From NCBI RefSeq assembly GCF_900099895.1, contig NZ_FNDY01000025.1, positions 1-64,000 of the forward strand: 64,000 bases of DNA, written 5' to 3'. The position numbers and the translations under genes are program-made. Below the pieces are notes generated by a model, which was given only the letters and a program-made list of their open reading frames with translations, had not been told where the DNA came from and ran no database searches. Origin of the DNA: Paenibacillus naphthalenovorans. Lineage in GTDB: Bacteria > Bacillota > Bacilli > Paenibacillales > NBRC-103111. Shown piece by piece: positions 1 to 8,434 of the stretch; the first letter of the stretch is position 1; the number at the start of each line of letters is the position of its first letter.

Positions 1-115
1 GAAAGAACGAAGCAAAGCGCTTACAAGGAAGAGGTTCCTTCGGGGTTCGCGTTCCAGGCATCTTAAATGACTGCCCACGCTAGCTTGACACTGACTTCAT
101 CCAATCACCCTTTTT

Positions 116-226
116 TTATTCGTACATCCGGCTGCGATACTGATTGTAAACCGAATTGGTTTTGTCTTCCTTGACTTCCAGAGCATCGATAAACTTGTTC
201 AAAGCAGCCACCAATTTTTTTAACAT
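116..226 (-). CDS. Small 36-residue peptide of unknown function
   Basis: An open frame of 36 codons that starts MLKKLVAALNKFIDALEV and ends SRMYE. It begins at ATG 226, with a near-perfect Shine-Dalgarno (cgggaggaggttg) a few bases upstream on the minus strand. A sigma-A promoter is visible at 257-285. The peptide has an amphipathic N-terminal half, no signal peptide and no cysteines. I do not recognise the family. That it is a gene is inferred from the start signals, since it is too short for composition to help. It is divergent from glpP. Confidence 0.55.
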   Translation of the reverse strand: MLKKLVAALNKFIDALEVKEDKTNSVYNQYRSRMYE

Positions 227-256
227 TTGAACAACCTCCTCCCGATCTATAGCTTT

Positions 257-285
257 ATTATCGTATCTCCGTCAGGTTTTGACAA
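257..285 (-). promoter_or_regulatory. Sigma-A promoter of the 36-residue peptide
   Basis: On the minus strand TTGTCA (-35, 285-280) is followed after 17 bases by GATAAT (-10, 262-257). Each box has five of six consensus bases. It points at the small peptide gene about 30 bases downstream. Confidence 0.6.
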
Positions 286-486
286 AGCCGATATTCCTCT
301 ATGAAAACGGCAATCATTTCCAATGAAAATCAATGAAAGCGGGTATCATGCCACCCGGTCTCAGGATTTTAACGAATTTCAGAGTTTTTCATCACTTTTC
401 ATAAAATCCGGTTTGAAACGGGGGATTTAACACTCCGCAAACATTTGAAGGGTATAGTGGTAACAAGGCATGTGGAGGTGGAATTC

Positions 487-1080
487 ATGAAAAATTATCC
501 GATCATCGCTTCGGTCACTAAGGAGGAGCAAATACAAAGCGTGCTGGACAGCGGCGTCAAACGGGTGAATCTGATGGCAGGACATATCGGTAATCTGGAA
601 ACGATCATTCAGCAAATCCATGACAGCGGCAAACAGGTTTACGTCCATTTGGAGATGGTCTCGGGCTTGGGCAGGGATTCGCACACCGTGGACTACTTGG
701 CGAAGCAATTTAAGGTGGACGGGATCGTAACGACAAAGTCTAATGCGGTAGCTGCGGCCAGGCAAGCGGGAATCCAGAGCATTCAGCGCATCTTTGCCAT
801 TGATACGGCGGCCGTCCATACGGCCATTCGAATGATCGCCAGCACACAGCCCGATGAGGTCGAACTGATGCCCGGTTTGATGCCAAGGGTCATTCGCGAG
901 CTGAAGAACACGATTAAGCAGCCGTTGATTGTGGGCGGCCTGATCCGTTATGAGGAGGAAATAATCGAAGCGCTGGAAAGCGGCGCGGATTTTATTTCCA
1001 GCGGCGATCCGTCCATGTGGCGGCAGCGGCCTTCATGGAGAAATTTACAAAACAACAACATGTCGTTTATCGCCCCTTAA
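487..1080 (+). CDS. glpP: Glycerol-3-phosphate-responsive antiterminator GlpP
   Basis: This 197-residue protein matches the G3P antiterminator family along its whole length: PIIASV near the start, HLEMVSGLGRD near residue 57, GIVTTKS near residue 80, LMPGLMPRVI, and the C-terminal GGLI and SSGDPSMW segments. Known members bind leader RNA of glycerol genes when glycerol-3-phosphate is present and prevent early termination. I chose ATG 487 because GGAGGTGG lies just upstream; a 14-codon in-frame extension upstream has no ribosome binding site. No glycerol kinase or dehydrogenase gene is in the window, so its targets lie elsewhere. Confidence 0.9.
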   Translation: MKNYPIIASVTKEEQIQSVLDSGVKRVNLMAGHIGNLETIIQQIHDSGKQVYVHLEMVSGLGRDSHTVDYLAKQFKVDGIVTTKSNAVAAARQAGIQSIQRIFAIDTAAVHTAIRMIASTQPDEVELMPGLMPRVIRELKNTIKQPLIVGGLIRYEEEIIEALESGADFISSGDPSMWRQRPSWRNLQNNNMSFIAP

Positions 1081-1148
1081 CAAAACGATCTTATGATCTA
1101 CCTATAAGTAGAACAGATTTACTGGTGAATATGGGTTGAGAAGAGGAG

Positions 1149-1240
1149 AAAACCCTTGTTCAGTAAAATGCCAAAAAAGCCGGAGCATCTATCCGATGGT
1201 TCGATGACGCTTTTTTCATTTTCGGACAAGGGTTATTTTT
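1149..1240 (+). promoter_or_regulatory. Long imperfect hairpin over the start of the HAD gene
   Basis: Left arm 1149-1180 (aaaacccttgttcagtaaaatg... to aaaaaagc) is largely complementary to right arm 1209-1240 (gctttttt...cattttcggacaaggg). The loop is about 28 bases. The left arm contains the TTG start at 1156. In RNA the structure could limit translation or end transcription early. The function is inferred. Confidence 0.5.
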
Positions 1241-2136
1241 TGTGGAAAAGAGGCACGAAGGTGACAGGATATTGGGCATATCGCAAAAGCAAGCACGATT
1301 TTAGGCGAAGGGAAGAGGCGAAGACCAAAGGGCAGTATGCCAAACGCCCCAAAAGTTTAAATGAATTTCATGGCTATTTGTTTGATCTGGACGGCACCGT
1401 GTATTCCGGTGATACCTTACTCCCGGGTGTGCTGTCCACGTTGAATCGTCTCCGCGAACAAAACAAATCGCTGCTGTTCGTGACGAATACGACCATACGT
1501 ACGGTAGAAGAGGTGCGGATGCGTCTGGAGCAGCTTGGGGTCGCTTGCAGCGAGTCTGAAATTATGACAGCATCATGTGCTGCAGGCATGTATTTTCAGG
1601 AATATGAACCGGGCGCTAGGGTGCTGATGATCGGTGAACAGGCCATGAAGCGGGAGTTGGAGCGCTTTGACGTAGAAACGACCGAGGATGCGTCCGGTGC
1701 AACGCATGTACTGGTTGGAATGGACAGGCAGTTTACGTATGACCGGCTCACCCAAGGCATGAAGGCTCTTCGCAACGGGGCGCTGCTCATCGCGGCCAAC
1801 CCGGACCCGTTCTGTCCGCTGGACGACGGGGCGATACCCGATACGTGGTCGTTGGTAAGGGCGTTGGAGACGGCAAGCCTGCGGCAGACGTTTACCGTGA
1901 TCGGCAAGCCTTCGGCTTATTATGCGGAAAAGGTATTCCAGAAGCTGGATATCGCTCCGGAGGAGTGCCTGATGGTCGGCGACCGGATTGAAACCGACAT
2001 CCGCTTCGGCAATGATCACGGCATGTATTCTGCGCTCGTCCTGACAGGAGCGGATTCACGCAAAGACATCGTGTTAACGGGGATCGAGCCGGATTATGTC
2101 CTTGCTTCCCTTAGGGATATACTGGCCGACTGGTAG
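1156..2136 (+). CDS. HAD-superfamily sugar phosphatase (NagD/AraL-like)
   Basis: A type IIA HAD phosphatase, probably a cytoplasmic sugar-phosphate or nucleotide phosphatase. Motif I is FDLDGTVYSG near residue 75, motif II is FVTNTT near residue 105, the catalytic lysine is in VIGKPS, and the Mg-binding VGDRIETD follows near residue 275. TTG 1156 follows an AAGAGGAG site, giving 326 residues, but the first 70 residues are basic and unlike the family. In-frame GTG 1261, just past the hairpin, is an alternative start close to the usual family length. Substrate specificity cannot be read from the sequence. A terminator follows at 2221. Confidence 0.8.
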   Translation: MFSKMPKKPEHLSDGSMTLFSFSDKGYFLWKRGTKVTGYWAYRKSKHDFRRREEAKTKGQYAKRPKSLNEFHGYLFDLDGTVYSGDTLLPGVLSTLNRLREQNKSLLFVTNTTIRTVEEVRMRLEQLGVACSESEIMTASCAAGMYFQEYEPGARVLMIGEQAMKRELERFDVETTEDASGATHVLVGMDRQFTYDRLTQGMKALRNGALLIAANPDPFCPLDDGAIPDTWSLVRALETASLRQTFTVIGKPSAYYAEKVFQKLDIAPEECLMVGDRIETDIRFGNDHGMYSALVLTGADSRKDIVLTGIEPDYVLASLRDILADW

Positions 2137-2220
2137 GATGATACGGAGCGCGGTATGATGCTAACGGCAAGGATAAGAGATAGAAGACAATAGCAGGGAG
2201 AATTGAACGGCTGCGCGAAT

Positions 2221-2252
2221 ATGGCCATGCCTACGTCAGCGGCCATTTTTTT
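2221..2252 (+). terminator. Terminator after the HAD phosphatase gene
   Basis: The stem ATGGCC/GGCCAT is followed by a run of seven T. Confidence 0.7.
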
Positions 2253-2311
2253 ATGGCATTATTTTAATATTATGTAAATTTGATTTTCATTTTAAAAACG
2301 TAATAAAAAGA

Positions 2312-2341
2312 TTGACTGGAAAATTATTCCTTTGATATAAT
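2312..2341 (+). promoter_or_regulatory. Sigma-A promoter of the nitrilase gene
   Basis: TTGACT at 2312 and a perfect TATAAT at 2336 are separated by 18 bases. The 9-mer AACGTAATA lies just upstream at 2297-2305. Confidence 0.75.
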
Positions 2342-2380
2342 TTAAATTGTCAAAATAATTATTTTTTTGGGAGGGGTCGT

Positions 2381-3502
2381 ATGAAAAACTATTCGGGTGA
2401 GAAGTTCACGGTAGCTGCGGTGCAAGCATCTTCGATTTTGTATGATCGGGACAAGTGTTTGGACAAAGCCATATCGCTTATAGAAGAAGCCGCCAAGCAA
2501 GGGGCACAGCTGGTCGTGTTGCCTGAATCGTACATCCCCGGGTACCCGTATCACATCTGGCTCGGAACCCCCATGTGGTACCATGGGCTGTTTAAAGAAT
2601 GGTTTTTGAACTCGGTTGAAATTCCAAGCAAAACCGTTGATGCCTTATGTGAAAGCGCTAACAAAAATAATATCCACGTGGTAATCGGCATATCCGAACG
2701 CGACGGGAATACATGCTACAACACGATTTTGTTTATCGATAACCGGGGGAAAATATTCGGCAAGCACAGAAAATTGATGCCGACCCATGTGGAGCGCGTA
2801 CACTGGGGCATGGGAGACGGAAGCTACCTGAATGTATATGATACGGATCTGGGCCGGATGAGCGGACTCGTATGTTGGGAACATACCATGGATTTGGTGC
2901 GCCATTCTCTTATTGCCCAGCGTGCTCAGCTTCATTGCGCCGTTTGGGTCGGATTCTCGAGCATTACGGGATGGGAAACCCTGTTCGACATGTCCACGGA
3001 ACTTTCCGCCCGCTATCATGCGCATGTGGGAGAATGCTTTGTCCTAAATTCCCAAAGTACGGTCGACAAAGAAAACGTTGAGAAATTGTCGCAGACCGAT
3101 TATCAGGGGCAGTGGATCAAACCTGGCGGCGGTTGGACGGCCATCATCGCACCCGGCGGGGCGATTCTGGCAGGTCCTTTGAAAGGAGAAGAAGGAATTC
3201 TATACGCTGAGGTCGATTTGAACATGATCGCCGACATGGCTCATTGGCATGATGCAACCGGACACTATTCCCGTCCGGATGTGGCAAGCTTGTTATTAAA
3301 CCGCGAGCCTTATAAAGTGACGCGGAACATGAACAGCATTTCCAACAAAGCGGGATCGGCGATAGGTTTCGGAGCCTCCCAACAGTCTTCGGACCAGCTT
3401 TTGAAAATGATGCAACAATTAGAGGGTAAATTCGGCGATTCGGAAGAATGGACACGAAAATTAGCGGAGTTGAAGCAAGAAGCTTTGCAGAAAAAGAAAT
3501 AG
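2381..3502 (+). CDS. Nitrilase (nitrile aminohydrolase)
   Basis: A 373-residue carbon-nitrogen hydrolase that should convert a nitrile to the carboxylic acid and ammonia. The catalytic triad is visible: Glu49 in LPESYIPGYP, Lys131 in KHRKLMPTH and Cys165 in VCWEH. The CWEH context is typical of true nitrilases rather than amidases or cyanide dihydratases. ATG 2381 follows GGGAGGGG. It stands alone between its own promoter and a terminator at 3532. An aromatic nitrile substrate would feed the aromatic-acid block 20 kb downstream, but that link is only inference. Confidence 0.88.
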   Translation: MKNYSGEKFTVAAVQASSILYDRDKCLDKAISLIEEAAKQGAQLVVLPESYIPGYPYHIWLGTPMWYHGLFKEWFLNSVEIPSKTVDALCESANKNNIHVVIGISERDGNTCYNTILFIDNRGKIFGKHRKLMPTHVERVHWGMGDGSYLNVYDTDLGRMSGLVCWEHTMDLVRHSLIAQRAQLHCAVWVGFSSITGWETLFDMSTELSARYHAHVGECFVLNSQSTVDKENVEKLSQTDYQGQWIKPGGGWTAIIAPGGAILAGPLKGEEGILYAEVDLNMIADMAHWHDATGHYSRPDVASLLLNREPYKVTRNMNSISNKAGSAIGFGASQQSSDQLLKMMQQLEGKFGDSEEWTRKLAELKQEALQKKK

Positions 3503-3531
3503 AAAAACAATTCAGTAAGGAATAGCGGTTG

Positions 3532-3563
3532 AATGAAGCTCTATAAACGGGCTTCATTTTTAT
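3532..3563 (+). terminator. Terminator after the nitrilase gene
   Basis: The stem AATGAAGC/GCTTCATT is followed by a T-rich tract. Confidence 0.75.
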
Positions 3564-3725
3564 TATATGGAACAACTCTGCTTGCCAATGAGGATCTTTG
3601 GGAGTACCGACCAGAGCTAGCACGTCACAGCCGTAAGAGGTATGCTTCATACCGAGAAGCTGTAATATGTCTTAGGGAACGGGCAGTCCGTACTACTGCA
3701 AGAGAAAGCCAATATTTGACGGAGG

Positions 3726-3734
3726 TGCTATAAT
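3726..3734 (+). promoter_or_regulatory. Extended -10 promoter of the helicase gene
   Basis: TGCTATAAT is a full extended -10 box (TGnTATAAT) about 30 bases before the helicase start. No good -35 box is seen, as is common for extended -10 promoters. Confidence 0.5.
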
Positions 3735-3766
3735 AGCATAGAAGTGATTTGGAAAGGGAATTCGGT

Positions 3767-6001
3767 ATGGAAGCCAGTTCAGATTTTTTCAATCGAAAGC
3801 ACAAAGACCACGGCGTGGCCTTAAATCATGTCCAGAAGCAGGCGGTTCTGCAGACGGAGGGGCCCTTGCTTCTTTTGGCGGCTCCGGGTTCGGGGAAGAC
3901 GACTACGATGATTATGCGAATCGGCTATCTCATTGAAGTGAAGGGAGTGGCTCCGTCGCGGATCAAGGCGGTGACCTTCAGCCGCGCATCGGCGTCCGAT
4001 ATGAAGGAGCGGTTCACACGCTTTTTCCCAGATCTTCCACCTGTCGATTTCTCTACCATACACAGTCTGGCCTTTGAGATCGTCCGGGAGCATTTTCGTC
4101 AAACGGGAACAGCCTATCAAATGATTGAAGGGGACATCGAGTTGGAGGAGCGGGTCGATTTTGATTCGGAGCACCCGCCGCTGCATAAGAAGCATATTTT
4201 AAGACATTTATTTAATACGATCGTTGGCGAAATCATCACGGATGATCAAATGGACGAGCTGACTACGTATATCAGCTATATTAAAAACAAAATGATCCCC
4301 AGGGAAGAATGGCCGCTCGTGGAGTGCGATGTCAAGGAAGCTGAACGGATTCTGCGGGAATATGAGGCGTTTAAACGGTCGGGCTCGGATAAGCTGCTGA
4401 TCGATTACGATGATATGCTGACTCTGGGAAATGAGATTCTGGAGCGGGATAAGGTACTGCTGTGCAAATACCAGCAGCGATACGATTATGTGCTTACGGA
4501 TGAAAGCCAGGACACCTCGCTGGTGCAGCACGCCATCATAGAAAAACTGGTCCGCCGGCATGGCAATCTTTGCGTCGTAGCCGACGACGATCAATCCATC
4601 TACGGCTGGAGAGGTGCGGAGCCTTCCTATTTGCTTAACTTCAAGCAAGTGTATCCGAAAGCCGTTATTTTGTTTATGGAGCAGAACTACAGGTCGTCCA
4701 AAGACATTGTAAGTGCGGCCAACCAGTTCATTAAACGAAACAAAAGCCGGTATGACAAAAACATGTTTACCCATAACCCGTCTCATCAGCCGATTAAAAT
4801 CAGGAGCTTGGCCGATTATCAAGATCAGGCCAAATACTTGGTTCAGGAGATCCAAAAGGTGGAAAGCCTGCGTGATGTGGCAGTGCTGTACCGGAACAAT
4901 GCTTCTTCCATTCCATTAATGAACGAATTTGACCGGGCGGGGATTCCTTTTTACATGAAGGATGGCGATATTCGATTTTTTTCCCATTGGGTAGTGAAGG
5001 ACATCTTAAACTTTATGCGGATGACCTTTACGGACAAGCGTGCGGATATTTTGGAAGAGATTCACACCAAGATCAACGGGTATATTACCAGACGGCAAAT
5101 GGCCGCACTGAAGGAAATAACCAATAACGAATCGGTCTTTGATAATTTGCTGAATTACGTCGAACTCAAAGATTATCAGCGTAAACCGCTGCAGGAGTGC
5201 AAAGAGACCCTCCAACAAATGAAAGGAATTCCGCCGTTGGACGCCATACGTGCAATTCGGAGAAAATTGGGGTACGAGAAAGCCGTTGAAAAGATGAGCG
5301 AGCGTCTGGGATTCAGAAAGGAATACGTGTTCGGGATTCTGAACACCCTGGAAGAAATTGCCGACGGTCTTGAAACGATGGAGGATTTTGCGAAGCGGTT
5401 AAAGTATTTGGAATCGGTGATGAAAAGCTCAAGGTTCAATAAGAACCGCAATGCGGTAACCTTCTCCACGCTTCACAGCGCAAAAGGTCTGGAGTTTAAG
5501 CGGGTTTATATGATCGATTTGATTGACGGCATTATCCCTTCTAATGATGATTTGGAGAAAAACGGTGCAGGGAAGCAGGAGTTCATGGAGGAAGCGGTTC
5601 GTTTATTCTATGTGGGGATGACCCGGGCGAAAATGGAACTGGAGCTCATCACGTACCAAAAACGGGATGGCGAAAAGGTAAAAGAGTCCCTGTTTGTTTC
5701 GGATGTCCGCAGCATTATAGCTCCTCCAAAGCCGATGCAAACACAAGTGCCTAAAGAAGAACCGTCAAAGCCTCATAACCCGAAGGCAATCCGAAATAAA
5801 AATGAATTGAAATTGGGTAGCATCGTAGAACATCGTGTTTTTGGCCGGGGAGAAATTATTAAAATCAACGGGGAACGAATCCACATCCGCTTTCAAGCCG
5901 GCGTCAAGGCCTTGTCCATTCTTACATGCATCGAAGCGGGATTGTTGGAACCGGCGGTGCGGGTTGAAGCAACAAGCGGTGAAAACGGTTATCCGGTATG
6001 A
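3767..6001 (+). CDS. UvrD/Rep-family ATP-dependent DNA helicase (PcrA-like)
   Basis: A 744-residue superfamily 1A 3'-5' helicase. Motif I is APGSGKTTT near residue 45, motif II is VLTDESQD, motif III is VVADDDQSIYGWRGA, motif IV is EQNYRSS, motif V is FSTLHSAKGLEFKRV and motif VI is RLFYVGMTRAK. The C-terminal segment from about residue 690 (EHRVFGRGEI) resembles the small Tudor-like domain of PcrA. ATG 3767 has GGAAAGGGA seven bases upstream; the in-frame TTG 3749 overlaps that site. It is shorter than housekeeping PcrA, so it may be an accessory paralogue used in repair. Confidence 0.92.
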   Translation: MEASSDFFNRKHKDHGVALNHVQKQAVLQTEGPLLLLAAPGSGKTTTMIMRIGYLIEVKGVAPSRIKAVTFSRASASDMKERFTRFFPDLPPVDFSTIHSLAFEIVREHFRQTGTAYQMIEGDIELEERVDFDSEHPPLHKKHILRHLFNTIVGEIITDDQMDELTTYISYIKNKMIPREEWPLVECDVKEAERILREYEAFKRSGSDKLLIDYDDMLTLGNEILERDKVLLCKYQQRYDYVLTDESQDTSLVQHAIIEKLVRRHGNLCVVADDDQSIYGWRGAEPSYLLNFKQVYPKAVILFMEQNYRSSKDIVSAANQFIKRNKSRYDKNMFTHNPSHQPIKIRSLADYQDQAKYLVQEIQKVESLRDVAVLYRNNASSIPLMNEFDRAGIPFYMKDGDIRFFSHWVVKDILNFMRMTFTDKRADILEEIHTKINGYITRRQMAALKEITNNESVFDNLLNYVELKDYQRKPLQECKETLQQMKGIPPLDAIRAIRRKLGYEKAVEKMSERLGFRKEYVFGILNTLEEIADGLETMEDFAKRLKYLESVMKSSRFNKNRNAVTFSTLHSAKGLEFKRVYMIDLIDGIIPSNDDLEKNGAGKQEFMEEAVRLFYVGMTRAKMELELITYQKRDGEKVKESLFVSDVRSIIAPPKPMQTQVPKEEPSKPHNPKAIRNKNELKLGSIVEHRVFGRGEIIKINGERIHIRFQAGVKALSILTCIEAGLLEPAVRVEATSGENGYPV

Positions 6002-6015
6002 AACGACAACGGTGC

Positions 6016-6043
6016 AAGCCGGGGGTTCTTCCCCTGCTTTTTT
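6016..6043 (+). terminator. Terminator after the helicase gene
   Basis: The stem AAGC-x-GGGG/CCCC-x-GCTT is followed by a T run. Confidence 0.6.
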
Positions 6044-6200
6044 AAGTTTGGCTATTCTATTTGGTTATGATAAACAATGAGGAATATGAATGATATGCTT
6101 CTGCTCATTTGTGATACGCTGGAACCAAGCCGGATGAACAAATGGGATGAAGTTGTGCCGCAGCGATGCATGATCTGCTGCTGCGGTGGAGGAGGTGCAG

Positions 6201-7388
6201 ATGAACAAATTGTCCGGAAATGCCACGGTGCTTAAGATTGTACTGCTGATCATGCTGGGATCTCAGCTGATGTTGAATATGTCCAGACCCGTGATCACTC
6301 TATTCGCTTCCAATCTCGGTGCAAGCACCCTTGAAATCGGCTTCCTTACCGCTTCCTTTGCCTTCTTACCCCTGCTGTTTGCTATTCGCGCAGGTAAAAT
6401 AGCCGATCGGTTCGGTGACCGGCTGCCGGTCGTGGCTGGGGGGATCGGCTGTTCGCTGGGGATGGCGCTGCCTTTTGTTTTTCCGGCCATGTGGGCGTTG
6501 TTTGTATCCCAGGTCCTGGTGGGGTTATCGCATGTTTTTATTGCGATTTGTTTGCAAAATGTGCTGGGAAACGCGGCGGCGTCCAAAGAACAACGGGACC
6601 ACTATTTCAGTATGTTAAGCATGGTGGTCGCCATAGCCCATTTTGTCGGACCTCTGGTGGGCGGTTATACGGCGGAGCATTATTCATACCGGACGGTATT
6701 CCAGACGGCCATGCTGATCGGCATGGTTCCCATCCTTATTTCATTTTACATTCCTGTGATGTTGAGAAAGAAAGAGGAGACGGACCCGGCACCGGATTCG
6801 ACGACTTTGCTCAGTCTGTTGAAGCTTCCTGTCCTTCGGAATGCGTTGGCGACGAGCGCATTGGTCCTGTATTCCAGAGATATATTTGTCGCTTACTTCC
6901 CGCTGTATGGCGAAAGGATAGGCATGTCGGATTCAAGTATCGGGTGGATTATAGCGATTCAAGGTCTGTCCATGGTACCCGTCCGGTTATTTTTATCCAG
7001 ACTGACTGCGGCCTTTGGCCGGGAGCGTATCCTGCTTCTTTCCATACAAATCGCCGGCTTTGCCTTTGTTCTTATCCCCTATGCGGGACATATATCCCTG
7101 CTGCTCCTGTTAAGTGTATTCATGGGAATCGGTCTAGGGTGCGGACAGCCGCTGTCCATGTCAACAACGTATAGCGCGTCCCCCAAAAATAAAACGGGGG
7201 AAGTGCTGGGACTGCGGCTTGCAACAAACCGCCTGTCGCAGCTCATTGCTCCCCTTTTCTTCGGGGTGGTGGGCAGTTGGATCGGGTTGGTCTCCGTATT
7301 TTACGTGAGCGGGGCATTTCTTATAGGAGGCGCTTTGCTGACTAAAACGAAAGCCGGCCACCAGGATCAGGAAGGGGTAGGGATGTAA
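6201..7388 (+). CDS. Major facilitator superfamily transporter
   Basis: A 395-residue membrane protein with about 12 hydrophobic segments. The MFS loop 2-3 signature is present as IRAGKIADRFGDRLP near residue 68, after an N-terminal half rich in helix-packing Gly and Ser. The form suggests a drug- or metabolite-exporting MFS member. ATG 6201 has GGAGGAGGTG directly upstream; GTG 6186 would fall on that site. It converges with the LysR gene, the stops being 11 bases apart. The substrate is unknown. Confidence 0.85.
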   Translation: MNKLSGNATVLKIVLLIMLGSQLMLNMSRPVITLFASNLGASTLEIGFLTASFAFLPLLFAIRAGKIADRFGDRLPVVAGGIGCSLGMALPFVFPAMWALFVSQVLVGLSHVFIAICLQNVLGNAAASKEQRDHYFSMLSMVVAIAHFVGPLVGGYTAEHYSYRTVFQTAMLIGMVPILISFYIPVMLRKKEETDPAPDSTTLLSLLKLPVLRNALATSALVLYSRDIFVAYFPLYGERIGMSDSSIGWIIAIQGLSMVPVRLFLSRLTAAFGRERILLLSIQIAGFAFVLIPYAGHISLLLLLSVFMGIGLGCGQPLSMSTTYSASPKNKTGEVLGLRLATNRLSQLIAPLFFGVVGSWIGLVSVFYVSGAFLIGGALLTKTKAGHQDQEGVGM

Positions 7389-7399
7389 CCAGGGATGAA

Positions 7400-8296
7400 T
7401 CAGGGATGGACAAAATCAACGGATTCGCTCATATCCTGCAGATCGGTGGTTTTAATAAAGTCGACAAACGCTTTGACGACATTGTTTTGCAGCGATTCCT
7501 CATAGTAAAACATCCATGTTTCCCGCTTGAGAGGAATATTGTCCTTATCCGTCAGCTCGATTTTATAAATATCCTGTACATCCCTTAAAAACCTCGACGG
7601 CAGGAAGGCATAGCCGAGGCCGTTTTTCACCATTTCCTTGCAGGTGTCCGCCCGGTCTACCTTGATAGCGGTAAGCGGCGCCCTGGTATAACGATCCGCC
7701 CACCAACGATCGATGAGGGATTTAAATAAGGTATCGGTATAATAGTCGATTCTAGGCGCTTGGGGAAGATCGTTCAGATCGATCTTTTCTTTGGAGACGA
7801 TCCATATCTTCTCCTCAAATAAAAGATGCTTCTCACCCGGCCAGCTGTAATCTCCGCGTACGAAACCGATGTGAATATCACGGTGATAGGCCATCTGAAA
7901 AATATCTTTGCTGAATGCGGTGTCTAATTGAAAATCCACACGCGGATACTGATCCCGAAACCATTTTAATAAAGCGGGAAGCTCATATTTTCCAAAATAA
8001 TGGGAGACGCCGATGCGGAGCGTTCCTGCAATGTCCTGATTCATGTTCAGCACGGCTTCCTTGATTTCGCGGAACGTGGAGATCAGCTGCCCGGCCCGTT
8101 TGGCCAAATACTCTCCCTGCGGGGTAAAATGGACGCCCCGGATTCCCCGATTGACGATTTTGACCCCGAATTCCTCTTCGATATGCATCAGCCGTTTGGT
8201 TAGCGCAGGCTGTGTAATATATAAAATTTGGGCGGTTTTTGTAATGTTTTTCTGTTCGTAGAGCACGTGCAGGATAGTCCAGTCGCGTTCGTCCAT
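7400..8296 (-). CDS. LysR-family transcriptional regulator
   Basis: A 298-residue LysR-type regulator. The N-terminal winged helix-turn-helix is visible as ITKTAQILYITQPALTKRL, residues 17-35, and is followed by an effector-binding domain of usual length. I chose ATG 8296, which follows CACGGGGG at good spacing, over an upstream in-frame ATG. Its target is not clear. LysR proteins usually control a divergent gene, but here the upstream neighbour on the same strand is the deacetylase, and the MFS gene is convergent. Confidence 0.88.
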   Translation of the reverse strand: MDERDWTILHVLYEQKNITKTAQILYITQPALTKRLMHIEEEFGVKIVNRGIRGVHFTPQGEYLAKRAGQLISTFREIKEAVLNMNQDIAGTLRIGVSHYFGKYELPALLKWFRDQYPRVDFQLDTAFSKDIFQMAYHRDIHIGFVRGDYSWPGEKHLLFEEKIWIVSKEKIDLNDLPQAPRIDYYTDTLFKSLIDRWWADRYTRAPLTAIKVDRADTCKEMVKNGLGYAFLPSRFLRDVQDIYKIELTDKDNIPLKRETWMFYYEESLQNNVVKAFVDFIKTTDLQDMSESVDFVHP

Positions 8297-8434
8297 GACG
8301 TTGTCCCCCGTGTACATAGAAGTGTTAACTTCAGTTTACCCTGAACAGGCCATAAATGAAAATGGGATACTGGAACTCCCGTCTGCGGCAATGCTTTTGG
8401 TTTGGGATGAACAAAGCGTTGAGCCGGGAGCCCG

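Noticed and set aside
1-66. Tail of an upstream gene on the plus strand
   Set aside because: Three frames stay open over the first bases and none shows a recognisable C-terminus, so no call can be supported.
3533-3733. 66-codon frame between nitrilase and helicase
   Set aside because: It starts inside the nitrilase terminator, has no ribosome binding site and ends at the helicase promoter.
6491-7174. 227-codon frame in the MFS gene
   Set aside because: Same-strand shadow of the transporter frame; low-complexity Cys/Gly/Arg translation.
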